This document shows positions 6,801 to 14,102 of a stretch of DNA of 19,904 bases, in pieces. Both the position numbers and the translations under genes were made by a program. Positions within the stretch are counted from its first letter, which is position 1. The number at the start of each line of letters is the position of its first letter. The stretch is from the NCBI GenBank assembly GCA_902478785.1, contig CABSMJ010000028.1, positions 1 to 19,904 of the forward strand, given 5' to 3'. The notes beneath the pieces are model-generated. The model was not told the origin of the DNA. It saw only the letters and a program-made list of their open reading frames with translations, and ran no database searches. Origin of the DNA: an uncultured Oscillospiraceae bacterium. GTDB taxonomy: Bacteria; Bacillota; Clostridia; Oscillospirales; Oscillospiraceae.

Positions 6801-8164
6801 GTGCCGAAATCGTCTACGGAGATCTCAATGCCGGCGGCCTTCCAGCGGTAAAACATCCGGTTGAACCGGGAGTAGTCCTGGAGCTGCATACTCTCCGTTA
6901 CTTCCAGGGTCAGAGCATCGCCGGACAGGCCGCTGTGCTCCACCACATCCAGCACCTGTTGGGTGATGTTCTCCTGGTCCAGCTGCACATAGGAGATGTT
7001 GACGCTCATGTGCAGATCGGGAAGGGACTCCCGCCAGATTCGGCACTGTTCCAGTGCGGTTTTGAGAACCCACAGCCCCACAGAACAAATCATGCCGGTC
7101 TGCTCCAAAACAGGAATGAAGTCCGCGGGCGAGACGTTTCCCCGGGTGGGGGAGGAGAAGCGCAGCAGAGCCTCAGCGCCGAAGATGTCGTAGCTGCGGG
7201 AGTAGAGCTGAGGCTGATAGCACAAGAAAAAGCCCTGAAATCCCTGCTGGATGCTCTGGCGGAGCTCCTCCTGGAGCTCGATGGTGGAGAGTTTTTCCTC
7301 GTAGTCCTTCTGGGAGAAGAAGGCCATGGTGTCCTTACCCATGCGCTTGGCCTTGTCCAGGGCCTCCTCCGCGTATTGATAGAGGGAGCTGGGGTCCTCG
7401 TTGCGGTGGTTGTGATAGGCCACTACGCCGGCGGAGACAGTGCAGAACTGGGAAAGGCGCTCCCGCAGTCGGTCGTAAAATTGCTGGACTTCACTCTGGT
7501 CTGACGCCGGCAGATTCACGGCAAAGCAGTCGCCGTTGAGCCGGTAGATGCGAAGGCCCAGCCCCACATATTCCTCCAGCGTGTCGGCAATGGACCGCAG
7601 AAGGCGGTTGCCGTATTCCCGGCCGTGGCGGATGTTGATGTTTTTCAGGTTGTCCACGCCCAGGAGCAGCAAGAAGCAGTCCTGACCGGAGGCTTGGATC
7701 TCCTTGATGTCATCCTGAAGCTTGGAGGAGTTGAAGGCGCCGGTGAGGGGATCGCCGGTGCGTTCCAAAATGGTGTCGGAGATCTGGCCGATCATGATGG
7801 AGGGGATGCCCTGCTGGTCAACTTGGCAGTGGCCACGGCAGCTGATCCAGACCCGGTTGCCCTCCTGGTCCATCAGACGATACTCCATGTCGTGTTCCAG
7901 GGCCTTGCCCTGACGGAGCAGCTCCAGATTGGCCTCCAGAGCAGGGCGGTCCTTGGCGTAGACCAGATCGCACCAGTCCTCCGGGGTGCAGTAGTTCTCG
8001 CCGCGCTTTTTCAGGGGATATTTGGACCAGAATGTTTGGGGAAGATAGAGCCGATTGGCCTGAAGGTCCAGCAAGAACAGATAGTCATCTGTGTTTTCGT
8101 TCAAAAAGCGAAGGACCTCCAACTGTGCCTCCACAGTTTTGGCCTGGCTTTTATCTGGCTCCAT
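3899..8164 (-). CDS. Multi-domain cyclic-di-GMP enzyme: PAS-GGDEF*-EAL-PAS-GAF-PAS-type-GGDEF
   Basis: 1421-residue predicted cytoplasmic protein without membrane segments. Visible order: PAS (about 20-135); a first GGDEF domain (136-288) whose signature is NGDCF (210-214), so probably inactive as cyclase; an EAL domain (300-548) with intact EALLR (331-335), N389, E421, DDFGTGYSS (451-459), K472, EGVE (508-511) and Q528, so probably an active phosphodiesterase; a PAS-like region (580-690) with a C-x2-C-x3-C group (637-644); a GAF-like domain (about 700-860); two to three PAS-like regions (about 870-1240); and a second GGDEF domain (1255-1410) with intact GGDEF (1333-1337) and an RxxD inhibitory site (1324-1327). 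It could thus both make and break cyclic-di-GMP under sensory control. The ATG at 8164 follows AAAGGGG at 9 nt. It is the last gene of the motility cluster, after a 155-nt gap, so it may have its own promoter, though none is convincing. Confidence 0.93.
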   Translation of the reverse strand: MEPDKSQAKTVEAQLEVLRFLNENTDDYLFLLDLQANRLYLPQTFWSKYPLKKRGENYCTPEDWCDLVYAKDRPALEANLELLRQGKALEHDMEYRLMDQEGNRVWISCRGHCQVDQQGIPSIMIGQISDTILERTGDPLTGAFNSSKLQDDIKEIQASGQDCFLLLLGVDNLKNINIRHGREYGNRLLRSIADTLEEYVGLGLRIYRLNGDCFAVNLPASDQSEVQQFYDRLRERLSQFCTVSAGVVAYHNHRNEDPSSLYQYAEEALDKAKRMGKDTMAFFSQKDYEEKLSTIELQEELRQSIQQGFQGFFLCYQPQLYSRSYDIFGAEALLRFSSPTRGNVSPADFIPVLEQTGMICSVGLWVLKTALEQCRIWRESLPDLHMSVNISYVQLDQENITQQVLDVVEHSGLSGDALTLEVTESMQLQDYSRFNRMFYRWKAAGIEISVDDFGTGYSSLGYLKSLEIDEIKIDRCFVSGIQHSAYNYRLLSNMVELARSSQIRVCCEGVETQDELTVLERLHPNLLQGFLFDRPYTTEEFEKHFIRMASPEYSSRLLLQQKLRSFHWSQGQDPQDMFSTPEALKTILDAMDEVIYVSDRITYELYYLNPAGRRLTGVYDYQGQKCYKVLQGKDDPCEFCTNSCLKKDSFYIWERDNKMWNRHFILKDKLIPWRGKMARLEIALDTTEQEVVSQKVRETLDFAQNVLGCAQALAGESDMERATMQTLKLVGEFYQADRAYIFEPDPVDKDSWNNTYEWCQEGISSEQDSLQSIPTSLIQRWLDLFEAKKPVIISNMDDLKDTEPEEWEVLQRQGIRRLIASPIFQDGEVYSFLGVDNPRHCLEDDALIQTLSLFLTNRFRRNETEERLGELLNLHYRDVLKNTDLGLWFIRLSPDGSRKEMFADETMRRVLGLDHKLSPAKCYDYWYGRINEQYYPYVEQAIASMLHSGHVLQLEYPWKHPTLGEVMVRCTGIRTADSGDMICLEGYHRMISDVERPQFLPDSPSGERFEYNRKNSTIRFQTPRQLLAGDALQEEGFPQCWVESKLVHPHFAQQFQALFQDASNSNGTELLLRSKSGGYRWFKLRVYCPQSNQWGQDTLLVLLDAPDRERALELENMRIRDFYQASLSETIAYAEVDLESTQIRAAGGLWAGYEKKAPKEGESILQFMLQQADGLLRASTLSSIDSLFNAWKELLSTAPNTHRIRYQRALNGQWHWVDLVVHTFREHSTGNLYALFYLKDIDIPMRQELAHRDAAQRDPLTNVYNRKAFQYEMETYMASPNEEQEGILLLLDIDNFKLINDQFGHLEGDKALQCVTTLLKSVFRSEDLVGRLGGDEFMVFLKGTVRRSILEQRVQEFFSALRQNVTLPITCSVGAAFVKGYGFSYEESLQQADKALYQSKQTGKNHCSCYTVYLPAPPQKD

Positions 8165-8262
8165 GGGAAGTTACCCCTTTCTGCTCCAAATTGTGAATAC
8201 CGCGGGAGGGAAGGGGAGCACCTTCACACCCTGAATAGAGAAAAACGCTTGGATAAGAGGCC

Positions 8263-8290
8263 GCAACGCCCTCAAAGAGGAGGACGTTGC
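8263..8290. repeat. Hairpin in the 155-nt gap before the GGDEF/EAL gene
   Basis: GCAACG (8263-8268) pairs with CGTTGC (8285-8290), with an inner CTC/GAG pairing after a two-base mismatch. No T-run follows on the minus strand. It could be a processing or attenuation element between the EAL-HDOD and GGDEF/EAL genes. Nothing else recognisable was seen in 8165-8319: no good promoter and no cyclic-di-GMP riboswitch pattern. Confidence 0.3.
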
Positions 8291-8319
8291 AAGTTACAAA
8301 TGGATAGCGGGATACAGGC

Positions 8320-9618
8320 TCAGGAGGGATTCTCCTCCGGGGCGGGCTGGTCCTCAGGAGCCAGGCCGGGAGCCTGCTGGGTCAGCTCGTTCCAAATGCG
8401 GTTGACCTCCTCCATGCAGCTGAAGTAGAGGCTGGTCAACAGGTTGGTGGGGATCCCCAGCTCGTCGGCCAGGCGGTCGATCTGGGCCCAGTCTGCCCGC
8501 TCATAGCAAAGGGCCAGGTCGTAGAGCATGCCGCAGCGGCCAGCGTGGTGGAGCAGGGCATCCTTCACCTCTTCGCAGACGGGGATCTGGGCCAGAATTT
8601 CATCCAGAGGCGCATCGATCAGGTAGTTCAGCGTGGAGAACATGCCCATGAGATAGGCCTCAGGCTTGGAGATGGGTACATCCTTGGCGTAGTTCATCAG
8701 ACTGCTGCAGAAATTGGCCCGCATGAAGGACAGCCGCAGGAACTCCTCGGCGCCCTCGTCCATGGGGTTTTCCGCGTTGCTGGCGCTGAGCAGGTACACC
8801 CACTGCTTGAGCTCGTTGAGGCCCACGGTCATAATGGCCTGCCGGACGCTGGTGACCCGGCTGCGCAGGGAGAAGTACCGGGAGTTGGCGATTTTCAAAA
8901 GGCCGTAGGTCAAGGTGGCATCCACGGAGATGATGCGCTCGATCTCCTCCACGTCCGGCTCGTCCTGCATCACAGCCACCATCAGGCGGAAGAAGTTGCT
9001 CTGCAGATAGCCGCTGCTGTGGGTCTTTTGAGTCAGCTTCTCTGCCACAAAGGGACCCTCCATGGCGTCCACCTTCAGCTTCAGCGCCCGCTGGTACAGC
9101 TCGTCCCGGTCGATGCCCACGGCAATGCACTGCTTGTTCATGCTGTGGGCGATCTCGATGATGTTTTTCAGCGTCAGCTCCTGGGTGTTCTGGAAGTTCA
9201 GCTTGATGTAGTCAATGCTGTCCAGCATGGCCAGATACCGGGGGGCGAACTGGAACTCGTTCACCGCGATCTTGTAGCCCTCCTTGGTGTACTGACGGAT
9301 CATGTGCATGGCCAGAGGGTGGATGATGACGCTGTCATCGATCTGGATGACCAGCTCGTCCTTGTCGAAGAGGCGAGGGGTCTTTTTCATCAACAGCGTG
9401 GTGGTAAAGGTCATGAAGTGCAAAGCGCCCCGCAGCAGCTTGTCCGTGTTGAGGGTAAGAAAATTATAGATGGTGTCTGCTGCGGCAAAGTCAGTGGTCT
9501 GCTGCTGATTTGGTCCGGAACTGAAGGCGTGGTTTTCCCCGTGGTATTGGATCTCATAGCCGACGATGTGGCTGTCCTTATCCTTGATGGGCTGGCGTAC
9601 GATGTATTTGCTGCTCAT
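8320..9618 (-). CDS. EAL-HDOD signalling protein, YuxH-like, catalytically degenerate
   Basis: 432-residue cytoplasmic protein with an N-terminal EAL-like fold (about 1-200) and a HDOD domain (about 205-400). The EAL part keeps K139 in the YIKLN motif. It has lost the catalytic signature: YEIQ replaces the EAL motif (E22) and N120-E121 stand where the metal-binding DD should be. It should therefore not hydrolyse cyclic-di-GMP. The HDOD part shows the characteristic stretch from IISVDATLTYGLLKIANS to SVRQAIMTVGLNELKQW. It has the same architecture as Bacillus YuxH and other motility or signalling adaptors, whose roles are mostly unsettled. Only 5 nt separate it from cheV. Its AAGGGGG ribosome binding site lies inside the end of cheV, so the two are translated together. 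This suggests a role in flagellar or chemotactic control. The proline-rich C-terminal tail (about 416-432) is probably disordered. Confidence 0.9.
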   Translation of the reverse strand: MSSKYIVRQPIKDKDSHIVGYEIQYHGENHAFSSGPNQQQTTDFAAADTIYNFLTLNTDKLLRGALHFMTFTTTLLMKKTPRLFDKDELVIQIDDSVIIHPLAMHMIRQYTKEGYKIAVNEFQFAPRYLAMLDSIDYIKLNFQNTQELTLKNIIEIAHSMNKQCIAVGIDRDELYQRALKLKVDAMEGPFVAEKLTQKTHSSGYLQSNFFRLMVAVMQDEPDVEEIERIISVDATLTYGLLKIANSRYFSLRSRVTSVRQAIMTVGLNELKQWVYLLSASNAENPMDEGAEEFLRLSFMRANFCSSLMNYAKDVPISKPEAYLMGMFSTLNYLIDAPLDEILAQIPVCEEVKDALLHHAGRCGMLYDLALCYERADWAQIDRLADELGIPTNLLTSLYFSCMEEVNRIWNELTQQAPGLAPEDQPAPEENPS

Positions 9619-9623
9619 TGCGC

Positions 9624-10562
9624 TTATTCCCCCTTCTGAACCTGCTGGTTCTTTGCCAGCAGCGCGTCGATGATTCCGATGAGGTGACCGATCTCCGGCT
9701 TGCTGAGCTGTTCATCTGCGCCCACTTCCTTGCCCTTGCGGCGCATCTCCTCCGTAATCAGGGAGGAGAAGATCACCACGGGAATGGCCTTGAAATCCGG
9801 ATGGCTCTTGATGAGCTTGGTCAACCGGTGGCCGTCCATCTGGGGCATCTCCAGATCGGTGATGATCAGTGCCACATGATCGAAGAGATCCTCGGCGCCG
9901 TCCCACTGCTTCAGGGCGTCCCACAGCTCCGCGCCGTTGGAGAACATAGACAGGTTGGTGTACCCGGCCTTGTTCAGGGAGGCGCGGATCATCTGAGTCA
10001 GGAGGATGGAGTCCTCCGCCACCCAGATGGGGCTGGCGTTCCGGTCCCGATGGCCCAGGGCATCCACCTCGCTGATCTGGATGCTAGTCTGGGGGGCGAT
10101 CTCCGCCACGATCTTTTCAAAGTCCAGGATGCTCACCAGGTCGTCGCCGCACTGGGCAATGCCGGTGGTCACGCCGTCCTTGCCACCGGAGATGGTGTTG
10201 TCTGGCTTCTGGATGTCCTGCCAGGAGATGCGGCTGATGCCCACCACCGTGTGGACCCGGAAGGCCACGAACATCTTGTTGAAATTGGTGACGATGAACA
10301 GGTCCTTGGGCCCCTTCTCGCACTCCTGTCCGGTGAGATACTTGGGCAGGTCAATCACCGTGATGACGATGTCTCGGGGCTTGAAGATGCCCTCCACCGC
10401 CGGATGGGCATGGGGCATATGCTTGACAGGGGCGGACATCATAATCTCCCTTACCTTGGCCACATTGATCCCAAACAGATTGTTGTTGATGGTGAACTCC
10501 ATGATCTCGATTTCATTGGTGCCGGTCTCCAGCAAAATGCCGTTCTTATTTCCTTCCGCCAT
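9624..10562 (-). CDS. cheV: Chemotaxis coupling protein CheV (CheW-receiver fusion)
   Basis: 312 residues. The CheW-like coupling domain (about 15-160) links receptors to the kinase CheA at the chemoreceptor array. The C-terminal receiver domain (about 177-305) is phosphorylated by CheA and helps adaptation. The receiver has its key residues: E183-D184, the phosphate-accepting D236 in ITDLEMPQMDG, S266 and K288. The length matches CheV of Bacillus (about 300). It lies 19 nt after cheD and 5 nt before the EAL-HDOD gene, in the adaptation block cheC-cheD-cheV. The ATG at 10562 follows GTGGGG. Confidence 0.96.
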   Translation of the reverse strand: MAEGNKNGILLETGTNEIEIMEFTINNNLFGINVAKVREIMMSAPVKHMPHAHPAVEGIFKPRDIVITVIDLPKYLTGQECEKGPKDLFIVTNFNKMFVAFRVHTVVGISRISWQDIQKPDNTISGGKDGVTTGIAQCGDDLVSILDFEKIVAEIAPQTSIQISEVDALGHRDRNASPIWVAEDSILLTQMIRASLNKAGYTNLSMFSNGAELWDALKQWDGAEDLFDHVALIITDLEMPQMDGHRLTKLIKSHPDFKAIPVVIFSSLITEEMRRKGKEVGADEQLSKPEIGHLIGIIDALLAKNQQVQKGE

Positions 10563-10581
10563 GCCATATCCCCACTTTCTA

Positions 10582-11064
10582 CTAGAATATCAGTTCCGGT
10601 TTTCCATAGCTGCGCACACAGGCCTGTCCGTTGAGCGCGTCAAAGAGCAGCGTCCGGGCCGTAGACCCGCCCACGTCCTCCCGGAGAAGGCGGATGCCCT
10701 CCCGCCGGAGGACCAGGTGAGCGCTTTCAATGTTGCGCTGACCGATGTTGCCCAGACTTCCTCCCCCGGGTACATCGAACATCCGGGCCCCGCCGGCCAT
10801 TTTGGCTACGATCCGGGCCCGGGACCCGCCCTGCTCCTCCATTTTCCGAAGGGTCTCCCGGATGCCGGTGTCGGCATACTTGAGGGGGGACTTGCGGTTG
10901 GTCTCCATGTTCAGGGGAAGCATCACATGGACCAGGGCCGCCAGCCGAAGCAAAGGGTCATACAGGCAGATTCCCAGGCAGGAGCCCAGGGCATAGGTGA
11001 TGAGCATCCCGTCATCCCGGGTCATCTTCATATCTGCAATTCCGACAATCAGTTTATTATCCAT
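10582..11064 (-). CDS. cheD: Chemoreceptor glutamine deamidase CheD
   Basis: Deamidates glutamines on chemoreceptors and binds CheC, whose phosphatase activity it stimulates; it works at the receptor array. With the ATG at 11064 it has 160 residues. The catalytic Cys and His are visible as C29 (ALGSCLGI) and H46 (LVHVMLP), and T23 sits where the third member of the Cys-His-Thr triad is expected. The glycine-rich GGARMFDVPG segment is also typical. An in-frame GTG at 11073 would add three residues. I chose the ATG because the family usually begins just before the KLIVGIADMK strand. It overlaps the cheC stop by 8 nt (ATGGATAA), so the two partners are coupled in translation. Confidence 0.95.
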   Translation of the reverse strand: MDNKLIVGIADMKMTRDDGMLITYALGSCLGICLYDPLLRLAALVHVMLPLNMETNRKSPLKYADTGIRETLRKMEEQGGSRARIVAKMAGGARMFDVPGGGSLGNIGQRNIESAHLVLRREGIRLLREDVGGSTARTLLFDALNGQACVRSYGKPELIF

Positions 11065-11677
11065 CCAAAACACCCAACTTCTTCAACAAAAAATTCAAGG
11101 AGCGGATGTCTGGAGAGAGCAAAAGCCGGCAGGGAACCTTCTGTCCATGGCAGATGAAATCGGCGCCGATGGTCATGATGTAGTCAGACTGGCCGCCGAA
11201 TTCCGCCATGGGTACCGTCAGGATGGCCCCCTGCATATCAACAGCAAAGGCCGGCACCGTCAGGTGGGTGGTGATCTCCGCCAAGCTGGAGAGGGCGTTG
11301 ATGAAGGTGGAGATCATGATGTTGCCCACCTCCACCAGGGCCGAGCGGTCCAGGTCAGTCAGCTCCGTATAGTCGGTCACGGTCCGCCCCACCATCCGCT
11401 GGAGTACCAGATTCACAAATTCAATCTGCTGCACGGAGAGCATGATGCCGTTGAGCTCCCCGGACATGTGGACCAGCACGCCGGCGGTGATGACCTCCGG
11501 GCCGCCGATCCAGTCGATGGCCTCGTTGTAGCCCATGATGCGGACCTCCGGCATATCGATGCGCACCTCACAGCCCAGCATGCTGGAGAGGGCGGTGGCA
11601 GCGTTGCCGGTGCCGATGCTGCCGATCTCCCGGATGGTATCCAGCTCCAGTCCGTTCAATTCCTCATAGGTTTTCAT
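11057..11677 (-). CDS. cheC: CheY-P phosphatase CheC with a degenerate first active site
   Basis: 206 residues, two-domain CheC/CheX/FliY family phosphatase that removes phosphate from CheY-P and binds CheD. The family motif D/S-x3-E-x2-N-x22-P occurs twice. The second copy is intact: S112, E116, N119, P142. In the first copy the asparagine is replaced: D13, E17, S20, P43. The conserved GTGNAATALS segment follows directly. A GGGGGG ribosome binding site lies 5 nt before the ATG. The gene sits 12 nt after the rod gene and overlaps cheD. No C-terminal SpoA domain is present, so this is CheC and not FliY. Confidence 0.95.
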   Translation of the reverse strand: MKTYEELNGLELDTIREIGSIGTGNAATALSSMLGCEVRIDMPEVRIMGYNEAIDWIGGPEVITAGVLVHMSGELNGIMLSVQQIEFVNLVLQRMVGRTVTDYTELTDLDRSALVEVGNIMISTFINALSSLAEITTHLTVPAFAVDMQGAILTVPMAEFGGQSDYIMTIGADFICHGQKVPCRLLLSPDIRSLNFLLKKLGVLDG

Positions 11678-11689
11678 GGTGTCCCCCCA

Positions 11690-12445
11690 TTATCCGTTGG
11701 TCAGATTGTTAATGGTGGTCTCTACCTCGTCGGCGGTGGTCACCATTTTCAGGGCGTAGCTGTAAGAGCGCTGGGCCTCGATGACGCCGGTGAGCTCTGT
11801 GGCCAGGTCCGCGTTGGAGCTCTCCAAAAAGCCCCGGCGCACCTGGGAGTCGCTGCTTCGGACCACGCCGTTTTTTGCGCCCATGAGGAAGCGGCTGCTG
11901 CCGGCCCGCTCCAGTCCGTCCTGATACTGGATGGTAAAGACGCCGACGGAAAGATCTGCGTTGGGGTCGGTGACGGCGATGGGATAGCCGTCGGTGCCCA
12001 GAACCTGCCGGCCCTCTCCGTCGGAGAGGTAGTATACCGTCTGCGTCTGGCCCGCCTGATCGGTCTGGCCCTCCTGGTCCTCCACAGGCTCCTGGAAGCT
12101 GGAGAGGGTAAAGGAGCCGTCCCGGGTGAAGGAGACCTGACCAGTGGCAGGCTCATAGAGGGCAAAATACCCCTCGCCTGCAATGGCGAAGTCCAAAGAG
12201 CGTCCGGTCTCCTCCATGGGACCGGCGGAAAAATCGGTGCCGGTGAGGGCCATCAGGCTGCCGCTGCCCTTGGGCAGCTGACTGCCGTCGATGCCCCCCT
12301 GCATGCTGTACATGAGGGACTGGAAAGAGGGAACCTGGGCCTTGAAGCCCTGGGTGTTGATATTGGAGATGTTGTTGCCATGGACATCCATAGAATACAT
12401 CTGCTGCTGAGCGCCCACCGCGGCGCTGTAAAAACCCTGAATCAT
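11690..12445 (-). CDS. flgG: Flagellar rod/hook-basal body protein, FlgG/FlgF family (second copy)
   Basis: 251-residue axial protein exported by the flagellar gate and built into the rod below the hook. The N-terminal coiled-coil motif MYSMDVHGNNISNINTQGFK (residues 16-35) and the C-terminal helix with NADLATELTGVIEAQRSY are family hallmarks. The middle part carries DFAIAGEGYFAL. Residues 119-137 form a Glu/Gln/Asp-rich insert. It lies 19 nt after its paralogue and 12 nt before cheC. FlgF, FlgG and the Bacillus FlhO/FlhP proteins cannot be told apart with certainty by eye, so the symbol is provisional. Confidence 0.85.
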   Translation of the reverse strand: MIQGFYSAAVGAQQQMYSMDVHGNNISNINTQGFKAQVPSFQSLMYSMQGGIDGSQLPKGSGSLMALTGTDFSAGPMEETGRSLDFAIAGEGYFALYEPATGQVSFTRDGSFTLSSFQEPVEDQEGQTDQAGQTQTVYYLSDGEGRQVLGTDGYPIAVTDPNADLSVGVFTIQYQDGLERAGSSRFLMGAKNGVVRSSDSQVRRGFLESSNADLATELTGVIEAQRSYSYALKMVTTADEVETTINNLTNG

Positions 12446-12464
12446 ATCTGCCTGCCGTCCTTTC

Positions 12465-13220
12465 TTAGAGTCTGCCCACTTCAGTGGTGGCCTTGGTCAG
12501 CAGGGAGTCGTAGAGCTTGAGCACCTGGGCTCCGCTTTGCAGGCTCCGCTCGGCCGTCATCATCTGGGTCATCTCCCGGAGCATGTCCACGTTGGATTCC
12601 TCCTGGTACTTCCACAGGACCTGGCTGTTGGGTGCTGCCTGGGCCTGCTGCCCGCCGGGGGTGAAGAGGCCGCTCTCCGCCTTGGCCAGCTGGGCGTTGT
12701 CCGGGAAGGTGAACACACCCACCTGTCCCAGATAGGTGCCGCCCTCCGTGTAGAGGCGGCCGTTGCCGTCGGCGCGGATCTGGTCCGTGGAGAGGGTAAT
12801 GGGGTTTCCATCCATGCCCAGCACCAGGCCGTGGCCGGACAGGCACAGCTGCCCGTTGTCATTCAGGGAGAAACTGCCGTTCCGGGTGTACTCTACCCCG
12901 TTGTCGGTCTGAATGGCGAAGAAGCCGTCGCCCTGAATGGCAAAATCCAGTGTCAGGCCGGTCTCCTTCACACTGCCCTGGGTGTAGTCCACATAGAGCT
13001 GATCCGGCGCCAGGATATAGCTCTCCTCCCCGATGACGGTGGCGCCGCTTTTGTCCTTGTTGCCCACCCGGCTCATGAGCACCTCCTGAAAAGTGCTGTC
13101 GGTATAGGTCTCCGCCTTGTAGCCGGCGGTGGACAGGTTGGTCATGTTGTTGGCGATGACGTCCAGCCGTCTGGTCTGGGACAAGATCCCGGAGGTGAGG
13201 TTGTAAAAGCCCTTGGTCAT
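12465..13220 (-). CDS. flgF: Flagellar rod/hook-basal body protein, FlgF/FlgG family (first copy)
   Basis: 251-residue axial rod protein, paralogue of the next gene. It carries the N-terminal FlgBCFG signature RRLDVIANNMTNLSTAGYK (residues 17-35), the central LDFAIQGDGFFAI segment and the C-terminal NVDMLREMTQMMTAERSLQ segment. Spacing of 27 nt after fliA and 19 nt before the second copy supports co-transcription. Clostridium difficile has a similar run of fliA followed by two flgG-type genes (from memory). This copy could equally be the distal rod protein FlgG, so the symbol is provisional. Confidence 0.85.
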   Translation of the reverse strand: MTKGFYNLTSGILSQTRRLDVIANNMTNLSTAGYKAETYTDSTFQEVLMSRVGNKDKSGATVIGEESYILAPDQLYVDYTQGSVKETGLTLDFAIQGDGFFAIQTDNGVEYTRNGSFSLNDNGQLCLSGHGLVLGMDGNPITLSTDQIRADGNGRLYTEGGTYLGQVGVFTFPDNAQLAKAESGLFTPGGQQAQAAPNSQVLWKYQEESNVDMLREMTQMMTAERSLQSGAQVLKLYDSLLTKATTEVGRL

Positions 13221-13247
13221 TGCGATTCCTTCTTTCCAGGTTATCTC

Positions 13248-14084
13248 TTACGATTCCATATATTGCTTCATGGCGGCCCGCAGCCGCTGCAGTGCCCGGC
13301 TGTGGATCTGGGAGATCCGGGCCGCGCTCACGCCCATCACCTGGGCGATCTCTTTCATGTTCAGTTCCTTTTCATAGTACAGGGAGAGGACGGTCTGCTC
13401 GTTCTCCCGCAGGGAGGAGATGGCCTTGGCCAGCACGCTGTGGAGCTCCTGGTCCTGGAACTGGGCCTCGGGGGGATTGGCGGGCTCCCCGTGGAGCATC
13501 TGCTTTTCCACGGCGCTGCCGTAGGTGTCCAGAGCGGTCTCGAAGGACACCAGACTGGACACAGCGGTGTCCGACACCAGGGCGTCGTACTGCTCCCGGG
13601 TCAGCCCCAGGTGATCCGCCACCTCCTGGCTCTCCGGCACACGGCCCAGCTGGGTGGACAGCTCGTCCACTGCCCGGCTCAGCTGAGTGGCCTTCTGACG
13701 CACCTGACGGGGCAGCCAGTCCTGTTTGCGGGCCAGGTCCAGGATCATGCCCCGGAGCCGCTTGGACACGTAGGTCTCAAATTTCACGTTCTGAGACAGG
13801 TCGAATTTGTCCACCGCGTTGAGCAGCACCAGCAGTCCCTCCTGAACGATGTCGTCCAGCTGGGCAAAGCTGCTGTACAGGCCTGTGGCCTGGGAAGCGA
13901 TCCGCCGGACCAGGTCCGTGAACCGCATCACCAGCGTCCATTTCAGCTGTTGGTCGCCGGTCTCCTTGTACAGTGCCAGCAGCGACCGGTCGTCCAGCTT
14001 CTCCGCCTCTTCCCGGGACAAAGAGGCATGGGGCGGTGTGGTCTGGGGAGTCTGTGCCTGCTGGGAAACCATTGCCTGCTCCAT
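13248..14084 (-). CDS. fliA: Flagellar sigma factor, sigma-28 (FliA/SigD)
   Basis: 278 residues. It directs RNA polymerase to late flagellar and chemotaxis promoters. Region 2 is clear: DDIVQEGLLVLLNAVDKFD (77-95), then KFETYVSKRLRGMILD (101-116) and the sigma-28 hallmark DWLPRQVRQKA (122-132). Region 3 (about 136-200) precedes region 4 with the helix-turn-helix MKEIAQVMGVSAARISQIHS (243-262). AAAGGAGGAGG lies just before the ATG. It follows flhA by 18 nt, so its level depends on the export-gate transcript. An anti-sigma factor FlgM is not encoded in the window. Confidence 0.95.
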   Translation of the reverse strand: MEQAMVSQQAQTPQTTPPHASLSREEAEKLDDRSLLALYKETGDQQLKWTLVMRFTDLVRRIASQATGLYSSFAQLDDIVQEGLLVLLNAVDKFDLSQNVKFETYVSKRLRGMILDLARKQDWLPRQVRQKATQLSRAVDELSTQLGRVPESQEVADHLGLTREQYDALVSDTAVSSLVSFETALDTYGSAVEKQMLHGEPANPPEAQFQDQELHSVLAKAISSLRENEQTVLSLYYEKELNMKEIAQVMGVSAARISQIHSRALQRLRAAMKQYMES

Positions 14085-14102
14085 GTGCCTCCTCCTTTCC
14101 TC

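Noticed and set aside
8545..12520. Further long antisense frames (8545-9639 and 10997-12520, plus strand)
   Set aside because: They have the same origin as the larger antisense frame: they mirror the EAL-HDOD gene and the cheC/rod genes, with no ribosome binding site or recognisable domain.
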